Shown: one piece after another, positions 7,367-17,869 of the stretch
Numbering within the stretch: position 1 is the stretch's first letter
How the letters are laid out: each line of letters opens with the position of its first letter
DNA from: Phenylobacterium sp.
GTDB lineage: Bacteria > Pseudomonadota > Alphaproteobacteria > Caulobacterales > Caulobacteraceae
Assembly (NCBI GenBank): GCA_018001015.1
Contig: JAGNIV010000014.1
Span: 25,356-89,355, forward strand
Length of the DNA: 64,000 nucleotides
Direction: 5' to 3'
The notes under the pieces: model-generated
The model's input: only the letters and a program-made list of their open reading frames with translations
What the model was told of the DNA's origin: nothing
Database searches by the model: none
Program-made: the position numbers and the translations under genes

Positions 7367-8130
7367 TCACCGACCCGTGGTTCTACGCGCTGGCCGCGCC
7401 GGCGGTGATCCTGCTGGGCCTGGCCAAGGGCGGGTTCGGCGGGATCGGGGTGATCGCGGTGCCGTTGATGGCGCTGGCGGTGTCGCCGGTGCTGGCGGCC
7501 TCCATCACCCTGCCGATCCTGATCGTCCAGGACGTGGTGAGCGTCTGGGCGTTCCGGAAAACCTGGGACCGGGCCATCCTGATGCTGATGCTGCCCAGCG
7601 CGGCGGTGGGAATCTTCGTGGGCTTCGCCCTGGCGGCCTTCGTCAGGCCCGGCGCCGTGGAGCTGGCGGTGGGGGCGGTCTCCGTGGTGTTCGCCGTGCA
7701 GCGGCTGTGGCTGGAGCGGACCGGGGCGCCGGTGCGCGAGGCCCGCGTCGAGGGGCTGCCCTGGCGCGGGGTGCTGGCCGGGATCGCGGCGGGCTTCACC
7801 AGCCAGATCAGCCATGCCGGCGGGCCGCCGTTCCAGATGTACGTCCTGCCCAAGCAGCTGGCGCGCGACGTGTTCATCGGCACCAGCGCCATCTTCTTCG
7901 CGGCGGTGAACTGGATGAAGGTTCCGGCCTATCTGGCGCTGGGGCAGTTCACGCACGAAAGCCTGGCCACCTCGGTGGCGCTGCTGCCCCTGGCCGTCGC
8001 CTCGACCTGGGCCGGGGTGTGGCTGGTGCGGCGGGTTCCGGGGCGGGCCTTCTACCGGATCATCTACGGGCTGCTGATCGCGGTGGGGGGGAAGCTTGCC
8101 TGGGATGGCGCGGTGTCGCTTTTCGCCTAA
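7354..8130 (+). CDS. Sulfite exporter TauE/SafE family permease
   Basis: 258-residue polytopic inner-membrane protein with about eight hydrophobic segments. The first, APAVILLGLAKGGFGGIGVI, and the repeat-like SQISHAGGPPFQMYVLP after mid-length are the characteristic glycine-rich TauE/SafE motifs. The family exports or imports sulfite, sulfoacetate and other organosulfur anions; the substrate here cannot be assigned. The start is a TTG at 7354; a GTG three codons later is equally good. The 111 bp after it hold only a short weak hairpin. Confidence 0.88.
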   Translation: MAAVITDPWFYALAAPAVILLGLAKGGFGGIGVIAVPLMALAVSPVLAASITLPILIVQDVVSVWAFRKTWDRAILMLMLPSAAVGIFVGFALAAFVRPGAVELAVGAVSVVFAVQRLWLERTGAPVREARVEGLPWRGVLAGIAAGFTSQISHAGGPPFQMYVLPKQLARDVFIGTSAIFFAAVNWMKVPAYLALGQFTHESLATSVALLPLAVASTWAGVWLVRRVPGRAFYRIIYGLLIAVGGKLAWDGAVSLFA

Positions 8131-8241
8131 GGCTGCAACAGTCGGCTGTTCGGCAAGGATGGATCGCGGGCCCGACGGGCGCGGGCTGGGCGACGGGCCG
8201 GGCGAGCGCGCCTGCGCCAACGACGAGCGGGATCTGGCGCG

Positions 8242-9057
8242 CTAAACCGCTCTGGCCAGGGCGAGGAACTCCTCGATATCCAGGGTTTCGGCGCGGCGTG
8301 ACGGGTCGATGCCGGCGGTCTCGCAGAGGGCTTCTCCGCCCATCTGCTTGAGGCTGGAGCGCAGCATCTTGCGGCGCTGTCCGAAGGCCGCGGCAGTGAG
8401 GGTCTGCAGGCGGTCCAGCAGGGGCTGCTCAAGGCGCCCGGCGTGCGGAACGATGTGAACCACGGCGGAGGTGACCTTGGGCGGCGGGGTGAAGGCCCGC
8501 GGCGAGACCTCCATCACCAGCTTCGCCACCGAGGTGGCCTGGGCGATGACCGCCAGCCGGCCATAGGCGTCGGAGCCCGGCTCGGCGACGATCCGCTCGG
8601 CGACTTCCTTTTGAAACATCAACGTAAGAGACGTGGGCTGGAAGCGACCGGTCAGCCACTTGATCAGCAGCGGCGTGCCGACATTGTAAGGCAGGTTGGA
8701 GACGATGGCGGTGGGCCGTCCGGCGGCCAGCGCCCCCTCGTCGGCGGTGAGCGCATCGTCGAGGTGGACGGTCAGGGCGCCGTTCGCGGCGTCGCTGAGC
8801 TCGGCCAGCAGGGGCAGGAAGCGGGGGTCCTTCTCGATGGCCGTGACGCTCGCGCCGGTCTCCAGGAGCGCGCGGGTCAGGCCGCCGGGACCAGGCCCGA
8901 CCTCGATCACATGGTCGTCCTCGCCGACGCCCGCGAGGCGGGCGATCTTTCGGGTGATGTTGAGGTCAAACAGGAAGTGTTGGCCAAAGCTCTTCTTGGC
9001 CGCGAGATCGTGGGCGTCGAGGACGTCGCGCAGGGGCGGGAGGTGGTCGAGGTTCAC
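8242..9057 (-). CDS. rsmA: 16S rRNA (adenine1518/1519-N6)-dimethyltransferase RsmA
   Basis: Dimethylates two adjacent adenines of the 3' hairpin of 16S rRNA late in 30S assembly, using SAM. 271 residues. [10 protein letters not shown] (22-31) is the N-terminal family mark, [10 protein letters not shown] (53-62) the SAM loop and NLPY (121-124) the catalytic motif IV of N6-adenine methylases. Last gene of the lptF-lptG-lptD-surA-pdxA-rsmA run, 4 bp after pdxA. Confidence 0.97.
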   Translation of the reverse strand: MNLDHLPPLRDVLDAHDLAAKKSFGQHFLFDLNITRKIARLAGVGEDDHVIEVGPGPGGLTRALLETGASVTAIEKDPRFLPLLAELSDAANGALTVHLDDALTADEGALAAGRPTAIVSNLPYNVGTPLLIKWLTGRFQPTSLTLMFQKEVAERIVAEPGSDAYGRLAVIAQATSVAKLVMEVSPRAFTPPPKVTSAVVHIVPHAGRLEQPLLDRLQTLTAAAFGQRRKMLRSSLKQMGGEALCETAGIDPSRRAETLDIEEFLALARAV

Positions 9058-9061
9058 GAGA

Positions 9062-10069
9062 TCAAGCCGCGCGGCGGGTGGCGATCCCGTCGGCCATGCG
9101 GATGGCGGCGACCAGGCTGTCGGGGCGGGCGAGGCCGCGGCCGGCGATGTCGAAGGCGGTGCCGTGGTCGGGAGAGGTGCGCACGATGGGCAGGCCCAAG
9201 GTCACATTAACGCCGCCCCAGAAATCCAGCATCTTCACAGGGATAAGCGCCTGATCATGATACATGCAGAGCGCGGCGTCATAGCGGGCGCGCATCTCCT
9301 CGGGGAACAGGCTGTCGGCGGGGATCGGTCCCGTCGCGTCGACGCCGAGATCGCGCAGGGCGCGGACGGCAGGGGCAATGATGTCGTGCTCCTCGCGGCC
9401 GATGGTCCCGCTCTCCCCGGCGTGCGGGTTGAGGCCGGCGACGGCCAGGCGGGGAACCTCGATCCCGAAGTCGCGGCGCAGGGCCTGGGCGGTCACCAGG
9501 CCGGCATTGACCACCTTCTCGATGCTGAGCACCGAGGCCACCTTGGAAAGCGGCTCATGGACGGTGACGAGGGTGGTGCGCAGGCCGGGCACGGCCAGCA
9601 TCATGACGGGCCCACGAGCGCCATCGAAGCGGGTGGCCTGGGTCAGCTCGCCGAGGAACTCGGTATGGCCCGGGAAGGCGAAGCCGGCCTCGTAGAGCGG
9701 GGCCTTGGCGATGGGGGCGGTGACCACGCCGCTGACCTGGCCAGAGAGCGCCAGGCCCACCGCGGTCTCGATCCAGGCGATCACCGACTTGGCGGCCGCC
9801 GAGGTCGGCTGGCCCGAGACCACGGGCGCGCGCAGGGGAATGTCGAGGACGGGAATGGCGTCGGGGAAGACCTTGGCGGCCTCGCCAGGCGAAATCACCC
9901 GGCGCACGATGGTCGCGCCGGACCCTGACGCCGAGGCCAGGGACTGGCTGTCGCCCACGACGAGGAAGGCGGGGCCGGTTCGCCGGAGCTGCGCCCACGC
10001 CTTGACGATGATCTCCGGACCGATGCCGGCGGGATCGCCAAGGGTCAGGGCGAGGGGGCGGGTTTTCAC
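9062..10069 (-). CDS. pdxA: 4-hydroxythreonine-4-phosphate dehydrogenase PdxA
   Basis: NAD-dependent oxidation of 4-phosphohydroxy-L-threonine in the DXP-dependent pyridoxal phosphate pathway. 335 residues, normal length. Begins [15 protein letters not shown]; metal-binding His residues appear in [20 protein letters not shown] and [12 protein letters not shown], all in family context. The start ATG overlaps the surA stop by 4 bp. Confidence 0.97.
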   Translation of the reverse strand: MKTRPLALTLGDPAGIGPEIIVKAWAQLRRTGPAFLVVGDSQSLASASGSGATIVRRVISPGEAAKVFPDAIPVLDIPLRAPVVSGQPTSAAAKSVIAWIETAVGLALSGQVSGVVTAPIAKAPLYEAGFAFPGHTEFLGELTQATRFDGARGPVMMLAVPGLRTTLVTVHEPLSKVASVLSIEKVVNAGLVTAQALRRDFGIEVPRLAVAGLNPHAGESGTIGREEHDIIAPAVRALRDLGVDATGPIPADSLFPEEMRARYDAALCMYHDQALIPVKMLDFWGGVNVTLGLPIVRTSPDHGTAFDIAGRGLARPDSLVAAIRMADGIATRRAA

Positions 10070-11406
10070 TTGGTCTCGATTGTCGCCGAGTTCCTAAGGT
10101 CGCGCATGTAACGCCGGGCGATCATGGACAGTTGTTGTCCGAACAGGCGGTTTTCGATCTGCTCGGTGGACTGGCCATCCTGGCCGCTGGCGCGCTTGGC
10201 GCAGACGGCGAGCAGGTGCAGGCCCGCCGAGGTGCGGATCGGTTGGGAGATCTGGCCGGCGGCGAGGCTCTCGGCGGCGTCGCGGAAGGCGGGCGCCAGG
10301 TCCTTGATCTCAGCTTCCCCGAGGTCGCCGGCGATGACGCCGGGCACCTTGGCGGCCTGGGTCTCAAGGTCGCCACAGCCGGTGACCGTGGCCCGCAGGG
10401 CGGTCAGCTTGGTGCTGGCCGCGTCCACGGCGGCCTGGTCGGCGGTCTGGGGCAGGCCGATGGCGGCCTGCTTGAGGTTGACCATCATCCCGCCGGCGCC
10501 GGCCCGCTTGTCGCGGAGATAGATGATGTAGACGCCGTCCTTGACCTGGATCGGACGCGACAGCTGGCCGGGGCGCATCTGGTCCAGGGCGGTGTCGATT
10601 TCCGGAGCCATCTCACCGGCGGTGATCCAGCCGGCGTCGCCGCCGGCCGCCGCGGTGGCGGCGGCGGAGAACTGACGGGCCACGGCGGGGAAGGGCGCGC
10701 CCTGCTGCATCTGGGTGATGAGCTGGCCGGCGCCGGTCATGGCGGTGTCCATGCCGCCGACGCGGTTGGCGTCGATGAAGACCTCGCTGATCTGGTACTG
10801 CGGCTTGGAGGCGGCGGCGGCGAGGCGCTGCTGCACGGCCTTGACCTGATCCTCGCCGATGCGGAGGCGCGAGCCGTAGCGGCCCCGGATCCAGCGCTGC
10901 CAGCTGGTGTTGGCGCGGACCTCCTGGCGCAGGGTCTCCTCACCGATGCCTTGGGCCTTCAGATTGCCCAGGAACTGCTCCAGGGACATGTTGTTGCCCT
11001 TGGCCATCTCGGCGAGTTCTCCGGAGACCTCGTCGTCGGTGGCGATGATCTCCATCTTCTGATCGCGCTCGACACGACGCAGCTCCTGGAGCTGCAGGCG
11101 CTCGTCCACCAGGCCGATGAGGGCCTCGCGCTGGAACTGGGCCAGGTTCTGCTGGGTCGGCTGCACCCCCGAGGTGGCGATCAGCAAACGCATGCGCTGG
11201 GCCAGGTCGTAGGTCGAGATGATGTCGTCATTGACCACGGCGGCCACCGACTCATTGATCCCGGCCGGCGCCACAGGGGCGGGGGCGGCGGCCTCCGGCG
11301 CGGCTTCCTGGGCCCAGAGGACCTGGGGCAGCGCCGTGGTCGCCAGGGCGATCGCCAAGGCGGCGCCGCGCGCCGAAAGGCCCGTGACATTACGCGCACG
11401 CATCAT
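10066..11406 (-). CDS. surA: SurA-like periplasmic chaperone / peptidyl-prolyl isomerase
   Basis: Escorts unfolded outer-membrane proteins, including LptD, across the periplasm. 446 residues from ATG 11406 (another ATG follows at once). A signal peptide ends near VLWAQ, followed by an Ala/Pro linker. The SurA N-terminal domain reads INESVAAVVNDDIISTYDLAQRM, then a parvulin-type domain beginning YQISEVFID and a second, degenerate one with PGVIAGDLGEAEIKDL. The frame stays open upstream to 11487, but that would place the signal sequence internally and overlap lptD. Located between lptD and pdxA, as in many proteobacteria. Confidence 0.92.
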   Translation of the reverse strand: MMRARNVTGLSARGAALAIALATTALPQVLWAQEAAPEAAAPAPVAPAGINESVAAVVNDDIISTYDLAQRMRLLIATSGVQPTQQNLAQFQREALIGLVDERLQLQELRRVERDQKMEIIATDDEVSGELAEMAKGNNMSLEQFLGNLKAQGIGEETLRQEVRANTSWQRWIRGRYGSRLRIGEDQVKAVQQRLAAAASKPQYQISEVFIDANRVGGMDTAMTGAGQLITQMQQGAPFPAVARQFSAAATAAAGGDAGWITAGEMAPEIDTALDQMRPGQLSRPIQVKDGVYIIYLRDKRAGAGGMMVNLKQAAIGLPQTADQAAVDAASTKLTALRATVTGCGDLETQAAKVPGVIAGDLGEAEIKDLAPAFRDAAESLAAGQISQPIRTSAGLHLLAVCAKRASGQDGQSTEQIENRLFGQQLSMIARRYMRDLRNSATIETK

Positions 11407-11476
11407 GGGTGGAGGGTTTCCTTGGAGGCGATGGCCATGGGCAGGTCTATGCGAAGGGCCAATTCGGTGGCGATTT

Positions 11477-13756
11477 TCAATTCGCATACAACGGTCCGCC
11501 CAATGTGGCGAGGGTGAGGCGTATGGCCAGAGACTCTGTCGGCCCTAGCCGCCCGACCACAGTGTCTTCGCGCCGATAGATGATGTCCACGCGGGTGCAG
11601 TCGTCGCGATAGGTGATCCCCAGGTCGCGGATCACCCAGGCGTCCTGCACCAGGTCGCGGTTGCCGTAGGCGGTGACGCCCCAGTGTTCGGTGAGATACA
11701 GGTCGCCGCCCAGGTCCAGGTTCTCGACCTTGGTCCCGTTGGCGTCGGCGCGGTCGCGCAGATAGCGGAAATAGCCATTGGCCCGCTTCATCGACAGGTT
11801 GGCGCCGGCTTCCGCGCGCTGGACCGTAAAGTCGTCTGAATCCAATCGCGTACGCGCGAAAAGTGAGAGGCCCTTGATGGGCTGGGCGTCGGCGGCGACG
11901 ATCCAGTCGGACTTGGTCTGGCGCAGGCCGCTCTGGGTCGAGAAGACGTTGTTGCTCTCGTTGCGGAAGCTGCGGCCCACCAGAAGGCTGGCGCGGCGTC
12001 CGTCGTCCCAGAACACCGAGGCGCGGCCGCCGGCGTTCACTCGCAGTCCATCCTCGTAGAGGTCGTAGCCGGGGAATTTGTTGGCCCGGAACAGGTTGGT
12101 CTCATCGAACTCGAAGGCGACGGAGTCTTCGTTGAGATAGATCGGGGCGCCCGCGGCCGAGGTTCCCACGATCACCTGCTTGGCGTCGGGAGAGGCTGCG
12201 ACCTGGACGATGGGCTCCAGGATCACCGTGGAGTCCGAGAACCGGCGCACGAAGGGCCAGGTGACATCCGCGCCAGCCACCGCGAGGCCACGCGAAAGGG
12301 TCCGGGACGTGCCCTTGACCCCGTTCAGGTCATCGAGGCTGTAGGCGTCCCCGCGGACGTTCAGGAACGGCGAAACCCTTATGCCGACAGGGGCTGTGTA
12401 GGTGGCGCGCCAGTCGGCCTCGCCGGTCACGCGGCGGCTGTCGAGGCCGGGCAGGTGCAGGGGCGGGGCGCCGGTGGGGGCCTGGTCGCGGGTCAGCGCC
12501 ACGGCTGATCCCAGCAGGCGCAGACGGCCGCCGGCGATATTGGCTTCCGGCTCCCAGCGGGCCTCGATCAGCGGGCCGACGGTGGGGAAGGTGCGATCGT
12601 TGTCGCCCGGGCGCAGACCCTGGATGGAGAAGGCCGCGGCGGAGAAATAGGATCTCTGATCCTGGCGGGTCGCATAGACCTGGGAGATCAGTCGTCGGTC
12701 GTCGGCCAGGAAGGCGCCACGGGAGGCGTAGACGTCGCCGACCTCGTACTTGTCGAAAAGCAGGTCGTCGGAGGTGCGCTCGGCGGTGAAGCCCCAGTCC
12801 CACTTCTCGTCGATGGCGAATTGGCCGGCGGCCAGGATGTAGCTGCGGCTGGTGGCGTCGCCGAAGCCGTTGCCCTTACCGTCGAAGTCGGTGTCGTAGG
12901 TGTAGCCGAACCGCGCATCGACCGTGCCGGAATAGAACCGCTTGCGGTAGCGTCCATTGAAGAACGGATTAACTTTCGTGTTAATCTGGGGGCTTAGCGT
13001 CAGATCTGAAGACGGCGAGAGAACCTGAAGATAGGGCTGCTCGTAGCTCAGGCCTCGGCGGTTCGAGACGCCGAGCTTGGGCGGCAGGAAGCCAGACTTG
13101 CGGACCGCCTGGGGATCGGGGTGCCAGAACAGCGGCAGGTACAGCACCGGGGCGCCGAACACGCGGATCACGGCGTTGCGGTAGTAGACCAGCTGACGGT
13201 CGCGGTCCTGCACCACCTTGTCGGCCTTGATCGACCAGGTGGGGGTCTTGGGCGAACCGTCCTGAGCGCAGATCTCACAGGGCGTGTAGATCGCGCGGTT
13301 CAGTTCGTTGACGCGGTCGCTGCGCTTGAGGGCCGTGGCCGCCGCCATCTTGATGCTGGGCGCCATCCGCGCGGCGAAGCCAGTGGCCACCCCGGCCTTC
13401 ATCTGGTCGTCGAGAGTCAACTCGTCGGCATATTCGACGCTGCCATCCTCGTTGATGACCTGGACGTGTCCCTTGGCGGTGACCACCCCTCGGGTCTCGT
13501 CATAGACCAGCTCGTCGGCGCGCAGGGTGCGGCCCTCATAGCGAACCTCGGCCTCACCCCGGGCGGTGGTGATCTTGTTCTTGTCGTCACGGATGACGAG
13601 GTCGGCTTCCATATAGAGCTGACCCGTCTCCAGCCCATCGGCGGACGGCTTGGCCGGCGCCTGGGCGTGCGCCTGCGCCGCCATCGAAACGACGATGACC
13701 GCCACGCTGGCCAGCAGACCGCGCTTAACGGATACGGGAAGGCGACCGCGACTCAT
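11477..13756 (-). CDS. lptD: LPS-assembly protein LptD
   Basis: Outer-membrane beta-barrel that, with LptE, inserts lipopolysaccharide in the outer leaflet. About 759 residues. The signal peptide is VKRGLLASVAVIVVSMAAQAHAQ; an OstA/LptA-like periplasmic domain follows (VIRDDKNKITTARGEAEVRY), then the LptD barrel ending in VDIIYRREDTVVGRLGP. Cysteines CEIC near residue 160 could form or exchange disulfides, as known for LptD. The ATG at 13756 puts the signal peptide correctly at the N-terminus; an upstream ATG at 13813 adds 19 unlikely residues. Follows lptG in the same operon. Confidence 0.95.
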   Translation of the reverse strand: MSRGRLPVSVKRGLLASVAVIVVSMAAQAHAQAPAKPSADGLETGQLYMEADLVIRDDKNKITTARGEAEVRYEGRTLRADELVYDETRGVVTAKGHVQVINEDGSVEYADELTLDDQMKAGVATGFAARMAPSIKMAAATALKRSDRVNELNRAIYTPCEICAQDGSPKTPTWSIKADKVVQDRDRQLVYYRNAVIRVFGAPVLYLPLFWHPDPQAVRKSGFLPPKLGVSNRRGLSYEQPYLQVLSPSSDLTLSPQINTKVNPFFNGRYRKRFYSGTVDARFGYTYDTDFDGKGNGFGDATSRSYILAAGQFAIDEKWDWGFTAERTSDDLLFDKYEVGDVYASRGAFLADDRRLISQVYATRQDQRSYFSAAAFSIQGLRPGDNDRTFPTVGPLIEARWEPEANIAGGRLRLLGSAVALTRDQAPTGAPPLHLPGLDSRRVTGEADWRATYTAPVGIRVSPFLNVRGDAYSLDDLNGVKGTSRTLSRGLAVAGADVTWPFVRRFSDSTVILEPIVQVAASPDAKQVIVGTSAAGAPIYLNEDSVAFEFDETNLFRANKFPGYDLYEDGLRVNAGGRASVFWDDGRRASLLVGRSFRNESNNVFSTQSGLRQTKSDWIVAADAQPIKGLSLFARTRLDSDDFTVQRAEAGANLSMKRANGYFRYLRDRADANGTKVENLDLGGDLYLTEHWGVTAYGNRDLVQDAWVIRDLGITYRDDCTRVDIIYRREDTVVGRLGPTESLAIRLTLATLGGPLYAN

Positions 13757-13817
13757 GAAGCTTGGAAACCCCCTCCGGGCGACTGTTGGCGGATGGATAG
13801 CGGGGAACGCCAACGAT

Positions 13818-14921
13818 TCAACCGTCTTCGGTGTAGCAGAGCAAGGTCAGCCCGGACAGCAGGGCGACCAAGGGCGGGGCCCAGGCCGCCGCGTAGAGCG
13901 GAATGATCTCCGCATCGGCCAAGGCGCCGGAGAATTCGTTGAAGAAAAAGAAGATGAAGCCGACAGCCACGCCGGCCCCGGCAAGGCCCGCGAGCCCTCC
14001 AAGGCGGGCCAGCCGAAGCGAAAAGGCCGCGGCCAGCACTGACATGGCGGCGAACAGCAGCGGCGTGGCCAGCAGCTGCTGGAAGCGCAGCCGATAGCCA
14101 TCGGCGGAGAAACCGGCCTGTTCGGTCTGGTGGATGGCGGCGGGCAGGCGCCAGAAGGCGATAGCGTCGGGCGATGCGAACCGCTCCATGGCCGATTCGG
14201 AATCCAGAGCCGATCGGATCGACAGGGATTCGGAACGGACCGAGCTTTCGCCGGCGGTGGCCTCGCGGACGTCGGTGAGTTTCCAGAAGCCCGGCAGCAG
14301 TTCAGCCTCGGCGGCCTCCAGCCGGCGCTTGAACTCGGGCAGGCCGTCCTTGTTTTTCTGGTAGACGAACAGCGAGACGCCCTTCAGGCGGACCCGCCCG
14401 GCGACGGCGTCGCGGGCCTTGGCGTGGATGACGATCTGGTTGCGGTCATCACCCTGGCGCAGCCAGACCTCCTTGGGCGCGTCGGTGAGATAGTTCTCCA
14501 TGAGGCCGGCGCGATCGGCCTCGAACCGGGCGCTGAGCGCCGAAGCCAAGGGGTTGAAGGCGGTGATCGCCAGAACGCCGACGAGGAAGGCCGCCGCCGC
14601 CGAGGGCAGGATGAAGCGCCAGGCCGAGATGCCCGCCGCGCGCATCGCCACCAGCTCGCTGGAACGGTTCAGTCCGACATAGGCGCTGATGCCGCCGGCC
14701 AGGAAGACGAAGGGCAGCAGCAGCAGGATGAGGGCCGGCGCCTTCAGCAGGGTCAGGCCGAAGAGCTGAGCCACGCCCACGTCGGCGCGGACCCCCACGG
14801 AACGGGACAGGTCGACGAACTGCACCAGCAGGATCACCGCGGCGATGACGGCGAGCGCCGCCCCGACCCCGGTGAAGGTCCGGAGCAGGACGTAGCGTTC
14901 GAGGCGGCCGGTCCCGATCAT
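13818..14921 (-). CDS. lptG: LPS export ABC transporter permease LptG
   Basis: Inner-membrane half of the LptB2FG extractor that pulls LPS from the membrane into the Lpt bridge. 367 residues: three N-terminal membrane helices, a periplasmic jellyroll domain (about 130-260) and three C-terminal helices, as in the YjgP/YjgQ family. The coupling region LNRSSELVAMRAAGISAWRF (about 80-99) is the signature that contacts LptB. Overlaps the lptF stop by 4 bp. Confidence 0.95.
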   Translation of the reverse strand: MIGTGRLERYVLLRTFTGVGAALAVIAAVILLVQFVDLSRSVGVRADVGVAQLFGLTLLKAPALILLLLPFVFLAGGISAYVGLNRSSELVAMRAAGISAWRFILPSAAAAFLVGVLAITAFNPLASALSARFEADRAGLMENYLTDAPKEVWLRQGDDRNQIVIHAKARDAVAGRVRLKGVSLFVYQKNKDGLPEFKRRLEAAEAELLPGFWKLTDVREATAGESSVRSESLSIRSALDSESAMERFASPDAIAFWRLPAAIHQTEQAGFSADGYRLRFQQLLATPLLFAAMSVLAAAFSLRLARLGGLAGLAGAGVAVGFIFFFFNEFSGALADAEIIPLYAAAWAPPLVALLSGLTLLCYTEDG

Positions 14922-16057
14922 GCGGCCTGGACCCCGGCGATGCGGGGGGGGCGCTTGCGCATGTCGATGAAGCGGCTGACCGGCTGCCTGAAGATGCCGC
15001 GCAGGGCCAGGCCCATGGCGCCGAGGGGCACGACATACTGCAGGACGTTGATCCAGGGCTCGGACTCGCTGGCGGCCTGGATGACGAAGCCCAGGATGCG
15101 GACGCCCACCGCCACGGCGCCGATGACGGCGATCCTCCGACCGTAGCCCAGGCGCGAGAAACCGCCGCCGACGATGGCCAGCAGGGCCAGGCTCATTAAG
15201 GTCAGGTTGTAGAGCGGCGTGGTGAGGCGGGCGTTGCCCTCGGCCAGCATCTTATCGCGGTTCTGCTGCTCCCAGATCTGCTGCAGGTCGGGGAAGAACA
15301 GCTCATGCAGGTAGCGGTCGGAGGGCTTGTAGTGGACCAGCTCATCGCTCTCCAGGAAGGTGGAGAGGTCGAACACGTACTCGTCGAAGGACAGGAAGTT
15401 CAGCACCCCCGTGCGGCTGAATTCCTGGTTGGAGCCCTTGCGCATCAGCAGGACCGGCTTATCGCCGCGCTTGACCACCCGGCCCTCGTCGGCGGTGTAG
15501 GTGGTGGCCCCGCCGTCGTCCTTGGTCTGGTGGATGAAGAGGTTGTGGATCAGGCCGCCGTTGTCCACCGACTGGGCATAGACCGTCAGACCGGGAGCGG
15601 GCTCGGTGAACTCACCCTCGCGCACGAGGGTGGAGGCGAGGTCGGTGCGCACCTGGAACAGGGTCTCGCGCATCTGCCGCGACGCGGCCGGTTGGACCCA
15701 GAGGTTCATGAACAGAGCGATGAGGGTGACGATCCCGGCCAGCCGCAGGGCGGGCGCGATGACCCGCCAGCGGCTCATGCCGCCGGCGAAACAGACCACG
15801 ATCTCCTGCTCCACCTGCAGGCGGTTGAGCGCCACCAGGGCGGCCACCAGCAGGGCGATGGGCAGGACCATGTTGATCAGCTGGGGCATGGCCAGCAGGG
15901 TCACCTGGAGGAAGACCAGGGCGCTCTGTCGCTGGCTGACGATGATGTCGAGCTGCGACAGGCTGGTGGACAGCAGGGCGACCGCCGTCAGCGCCGCCGT
16001 CGCCATGACGGTCGGCCCCAAGAGCTGACGGAGCAGGTATCGATCGATCAGGCGCAT
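14918..16057 (-). CDS. lptF: LPS export ABC transporter permease LptF
   Basis: Partner of LptG in LPS extraction. 379 residues with the same 3+3 helix layout and periplasmic domain. MRLIDRYLLRQLLGP is the usual start of the family, and ALNRLQVEQEIVVCFAGGMS is the LptB-contacting coupling helix. I chose ATG 16057; a TTG two codons upstream is possible. First gene of the block, divergent from pepA across 160 bp that must contain both promoters; I see no confident -35/-10 pair there. Confidence 0.95.
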   Translation of the reverse strand: MRLIDRYLLRQLLGPTVMATAALTAVALLSTSLSQLDIIVSQRQSALVFLQVTLLAMPQLINMVLPIALLVAALVALNRLQVEQEIVVCFAGGMSRWRVIAPALRLAGIVTLIALFMNLWVQPAASRQMRETLFQVRTDLASTLVREGEFTEPAPGLTVYAQSVDNGGLIHNLFIHQTKDDGGATTYTADEGRVVKRGDKPVLLMRKGSNQEFSRTGVLNFLSFDEYVFDLSTFLESDELVHYKPSDRYLHELFFPDLQQIWEQQNRDKMLAEGNARLTTPLYNLTLMSLALLAIVGGGFSRLGYGRRIAVIGAVAVGVRILGFVIQAASESEPWINVLQYVVPLGAMGLALRGIFRQPVSRFIDMRKRPPRIAGVQAA

Positions 16058-16217
16058 CGGCAAGAAATATAGGGCGGGCCAAGATATTTGCCGCGCCCGT
16101 GACGGGAAGCTGCTCTAAACCATGCGTCGCCCCGCCACACAACCGCCGCACGAACGGTCAGGCTGGGTGAGGTTCAGGGCGCTTGCCGCGCCGGGTCGAG
16201 AAGTTTGAGAGAAATCC

Positions 16218-17675
16218 ATGGATATCCAGTTCGTCGCGGCCGACGCCGCGCTTGGTGAAAAAAGCGCCCTGGCGATCGTCGTGTTCGAGGGCGAAGCCGC
16301 CAGCGCTCAGGGCGGCGCCTTTGCGAAGGCGGTCGCGGGCAGCCGGTTCACGGGCGCCAAGGGCCAGAGCCTGGACTTGCTGGCCCCAGCCGGTTCGGAC
16401 GCCGCCCGCGTTGTGCTGGTGGGCGCCGGCAAGGCCGACGCGTTCGACGGCCTGGGCGCCGAGAACGCCGCCGCGAGCGCCTATAACGCGATGAAGGCCT
16501 CGGGCCTCACCACCCTGCGGGTTCAGATCCCCGGCGATGCGAGCGTGGCGGCCCGGGCGGCCTTTGGCGTGCGCCTGGCCTCCTACCGCTTCGACAAGTA
16601 CCGGACCAAGGAAGCCGCGGAGAAGAAGCCCTCGGTCACCAAGGCCGAGGTGGTCACCGGCGACGTGGACGGCGCCATCGGGGCCTTCGCCGATCTCGCG
16701 GCCTTGGCCGACGCTATCGCGTTTTCCCGCGACCTGGTCTCCGAGCCGCCGAACGTCCTCTATCCCGCCGAGTTCGCCAAGCGGGTGAAGCAGCTGGAGG
16801 AACTGGGCCTGGAGGTCGAGATCCTCGGCGAGCCCGAGATGATGAAGCTCGGCATGGGTTCGCTGCTCGGGGTCGGGCAGGGGAGCGTGCGCGAGAGCCA
16901 GCTGGCCATCCTCAAGTGGAACGGCGCCGACGACAAGAAGGCCCAGCCCATCGCCTTCGTCGGCAAGGGCGTCACCTTCGACACCGGCGGCATCAGCATC
17001 AAGCCCGCCGACAACATGGAGCACATGAAGACCGACATGGGCGGCGCCGCCGCCGTCTCGGGCGTCATGCACGTGCTGGCCGCCCGCAAGGCCAAGGTCA
17101 ACGCCATCGGCATCCTGGGCCTGGTGGAGAACATGCCCGACGGCAACGCCCAGCGTCCGGGCGACGTGGTGACCTCCATGTCGGGCCAGACCATCGAGAT
17201 CATCAACACCGACGCCGAGGGCCGCCTCGTGCTGGCTGACGCCATCTGGTACTGCCAGCAGCGGTTCAAGCCGAAGTTCATGGTGGATCTCGCCACCCTG
17301 ACCGGGGCGATCATTATCGCGCTGGGGGATGATATCGGCGGCCTGTTCAGCAACAATGACGAACTGTCCGCCAATCTGCTGGCCGCATCCAACACGGAGG
17401 GCGAGCCCCTGTGGCGCCTGCCCCTGCCGGCCCAGTACGACAAGAAGATCGACTCGGCGATCGCCGACATGAAGAACACCGGCGGCCGGCCGGGGGGCTC
17501 GATCACCGCGGCCATGTTCATCCAGCGTTTCGTCAACGGCGTGCCGTGGGCCCACCTGGACATCGCCGGAGCCGCCTGGATGAAGCCGTCGGCCATTCCC
17601 ACCATTCCCGAGGGCGCCACCGGCTTCGGCGTTCGGTTGCTGAACCGCATGGTGGCGGACAAGTACGAAGGCTGA
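16218..17675 (+). CDS. pepA: Leucyl aminopeptidase (cytosol aminopeptidase, M17)
   Basis: Two-metal aminopeptidase that trims N-terminal residues from peptides; in some bacteria it also binds DNA. 485 residues: N-terminal macro-like domain to about 170, then the catalytic domain. Metal and catalytic residues are present in [19 protein letters not shown] and the signature [13 protein letters not shown]. Its divergence from lptF and closeness to the Lpt block repeat a common proteobacterial order. Confidence 0.96.
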   Translation: MDIQFVAADAALGEKSALAIVVFEGEAASAQGGAFAKAVAGSRFTGAKGQSLDLLAPAGSDAARVVLVGAGKADAFDGLGAENAAASAYNAMKASGLTTLRVQIPGDASVAARAAFGVRLASYRFDKYRTKEAAEKKPSVTKAEVVTGDVDGAIGAFADLAALADAIAFSRDLVSEPPNVLYPAEFAKRVKQLEELGLEVEILGEPEMMKLGMGSLLGVGQGSVRESQLAILKWNGADDKKAQPIAFVGKGVTFDTGGISIKPADNMEHMKTDMGGAAAVSGVMHVLAARKAKVNAIGILGLVENMPDGNAQRPGDVVTSMSGQTIEIINTDAEGRLVLADAIWYCQQRFKPKFMVDLATLTGAIIIALGDDIGGLFSNNDELSANLLAASNTEGEPLWRLPLPAQYDKKIDSAIADMKNTGGRPGGSITAAMFIQRFVNGVPWAHLDIAGAAWMKPSAIPTIPEGATGFGVRLLNRMVADKYEG

Positions 17676-17714
17676 TCAGCTTCCGTCGATCCTTCCCGGT
17701 CATGCAACTCAACA

Positions 17715-17812
17715 CGTCATCCCGGACGGCCTGCAAGGCCGATCCGGGACCCAGGGGCGGTGCGCTGGGCTCCTGGGTCCCGGCTCTCCGCTTCGCTGCG
17801 GCCGGGATGACG
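17715..17812. repeat. Class B palindromic repeat, copy 3
   Basis: CGTCATCCCGG ... CCGGGATGACG with two inner hairpins (TCCCGGACGGCC/GGCCGATCCGGGA and TCCCGGC/GCCGGGA). Lies 39 bp after the pepA stop. Close in sequence to the copy at 28444-28541, which suggests recent spread. Confidence 0.9.
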
Positions 17813-17841
17813 TTCTGGGGGCTATCGCTCCGCGACGTCCA

Positions 17842-17862
17842 CCCTCCCCATGAAGGGGAGGG
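17842..17862 (+). promoter_or_regulatory. Perfect 8-bp hairpin that contains the ribosome binding site of the next gene
   Basis: CCCTCCCC (17842-17849), loop ATGAA, GGGGAGGG (17855-17862). The 3' arm is the only Shine-Dalgarno-like sequence before the TTG start at 17870 (7-bp spacing), so folding would hide it. It may be a remnant of another palindromic repeat rather than a dedicated switch. Confidence 0.5.
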
Positions 17863-17869
17863 ATGAGAA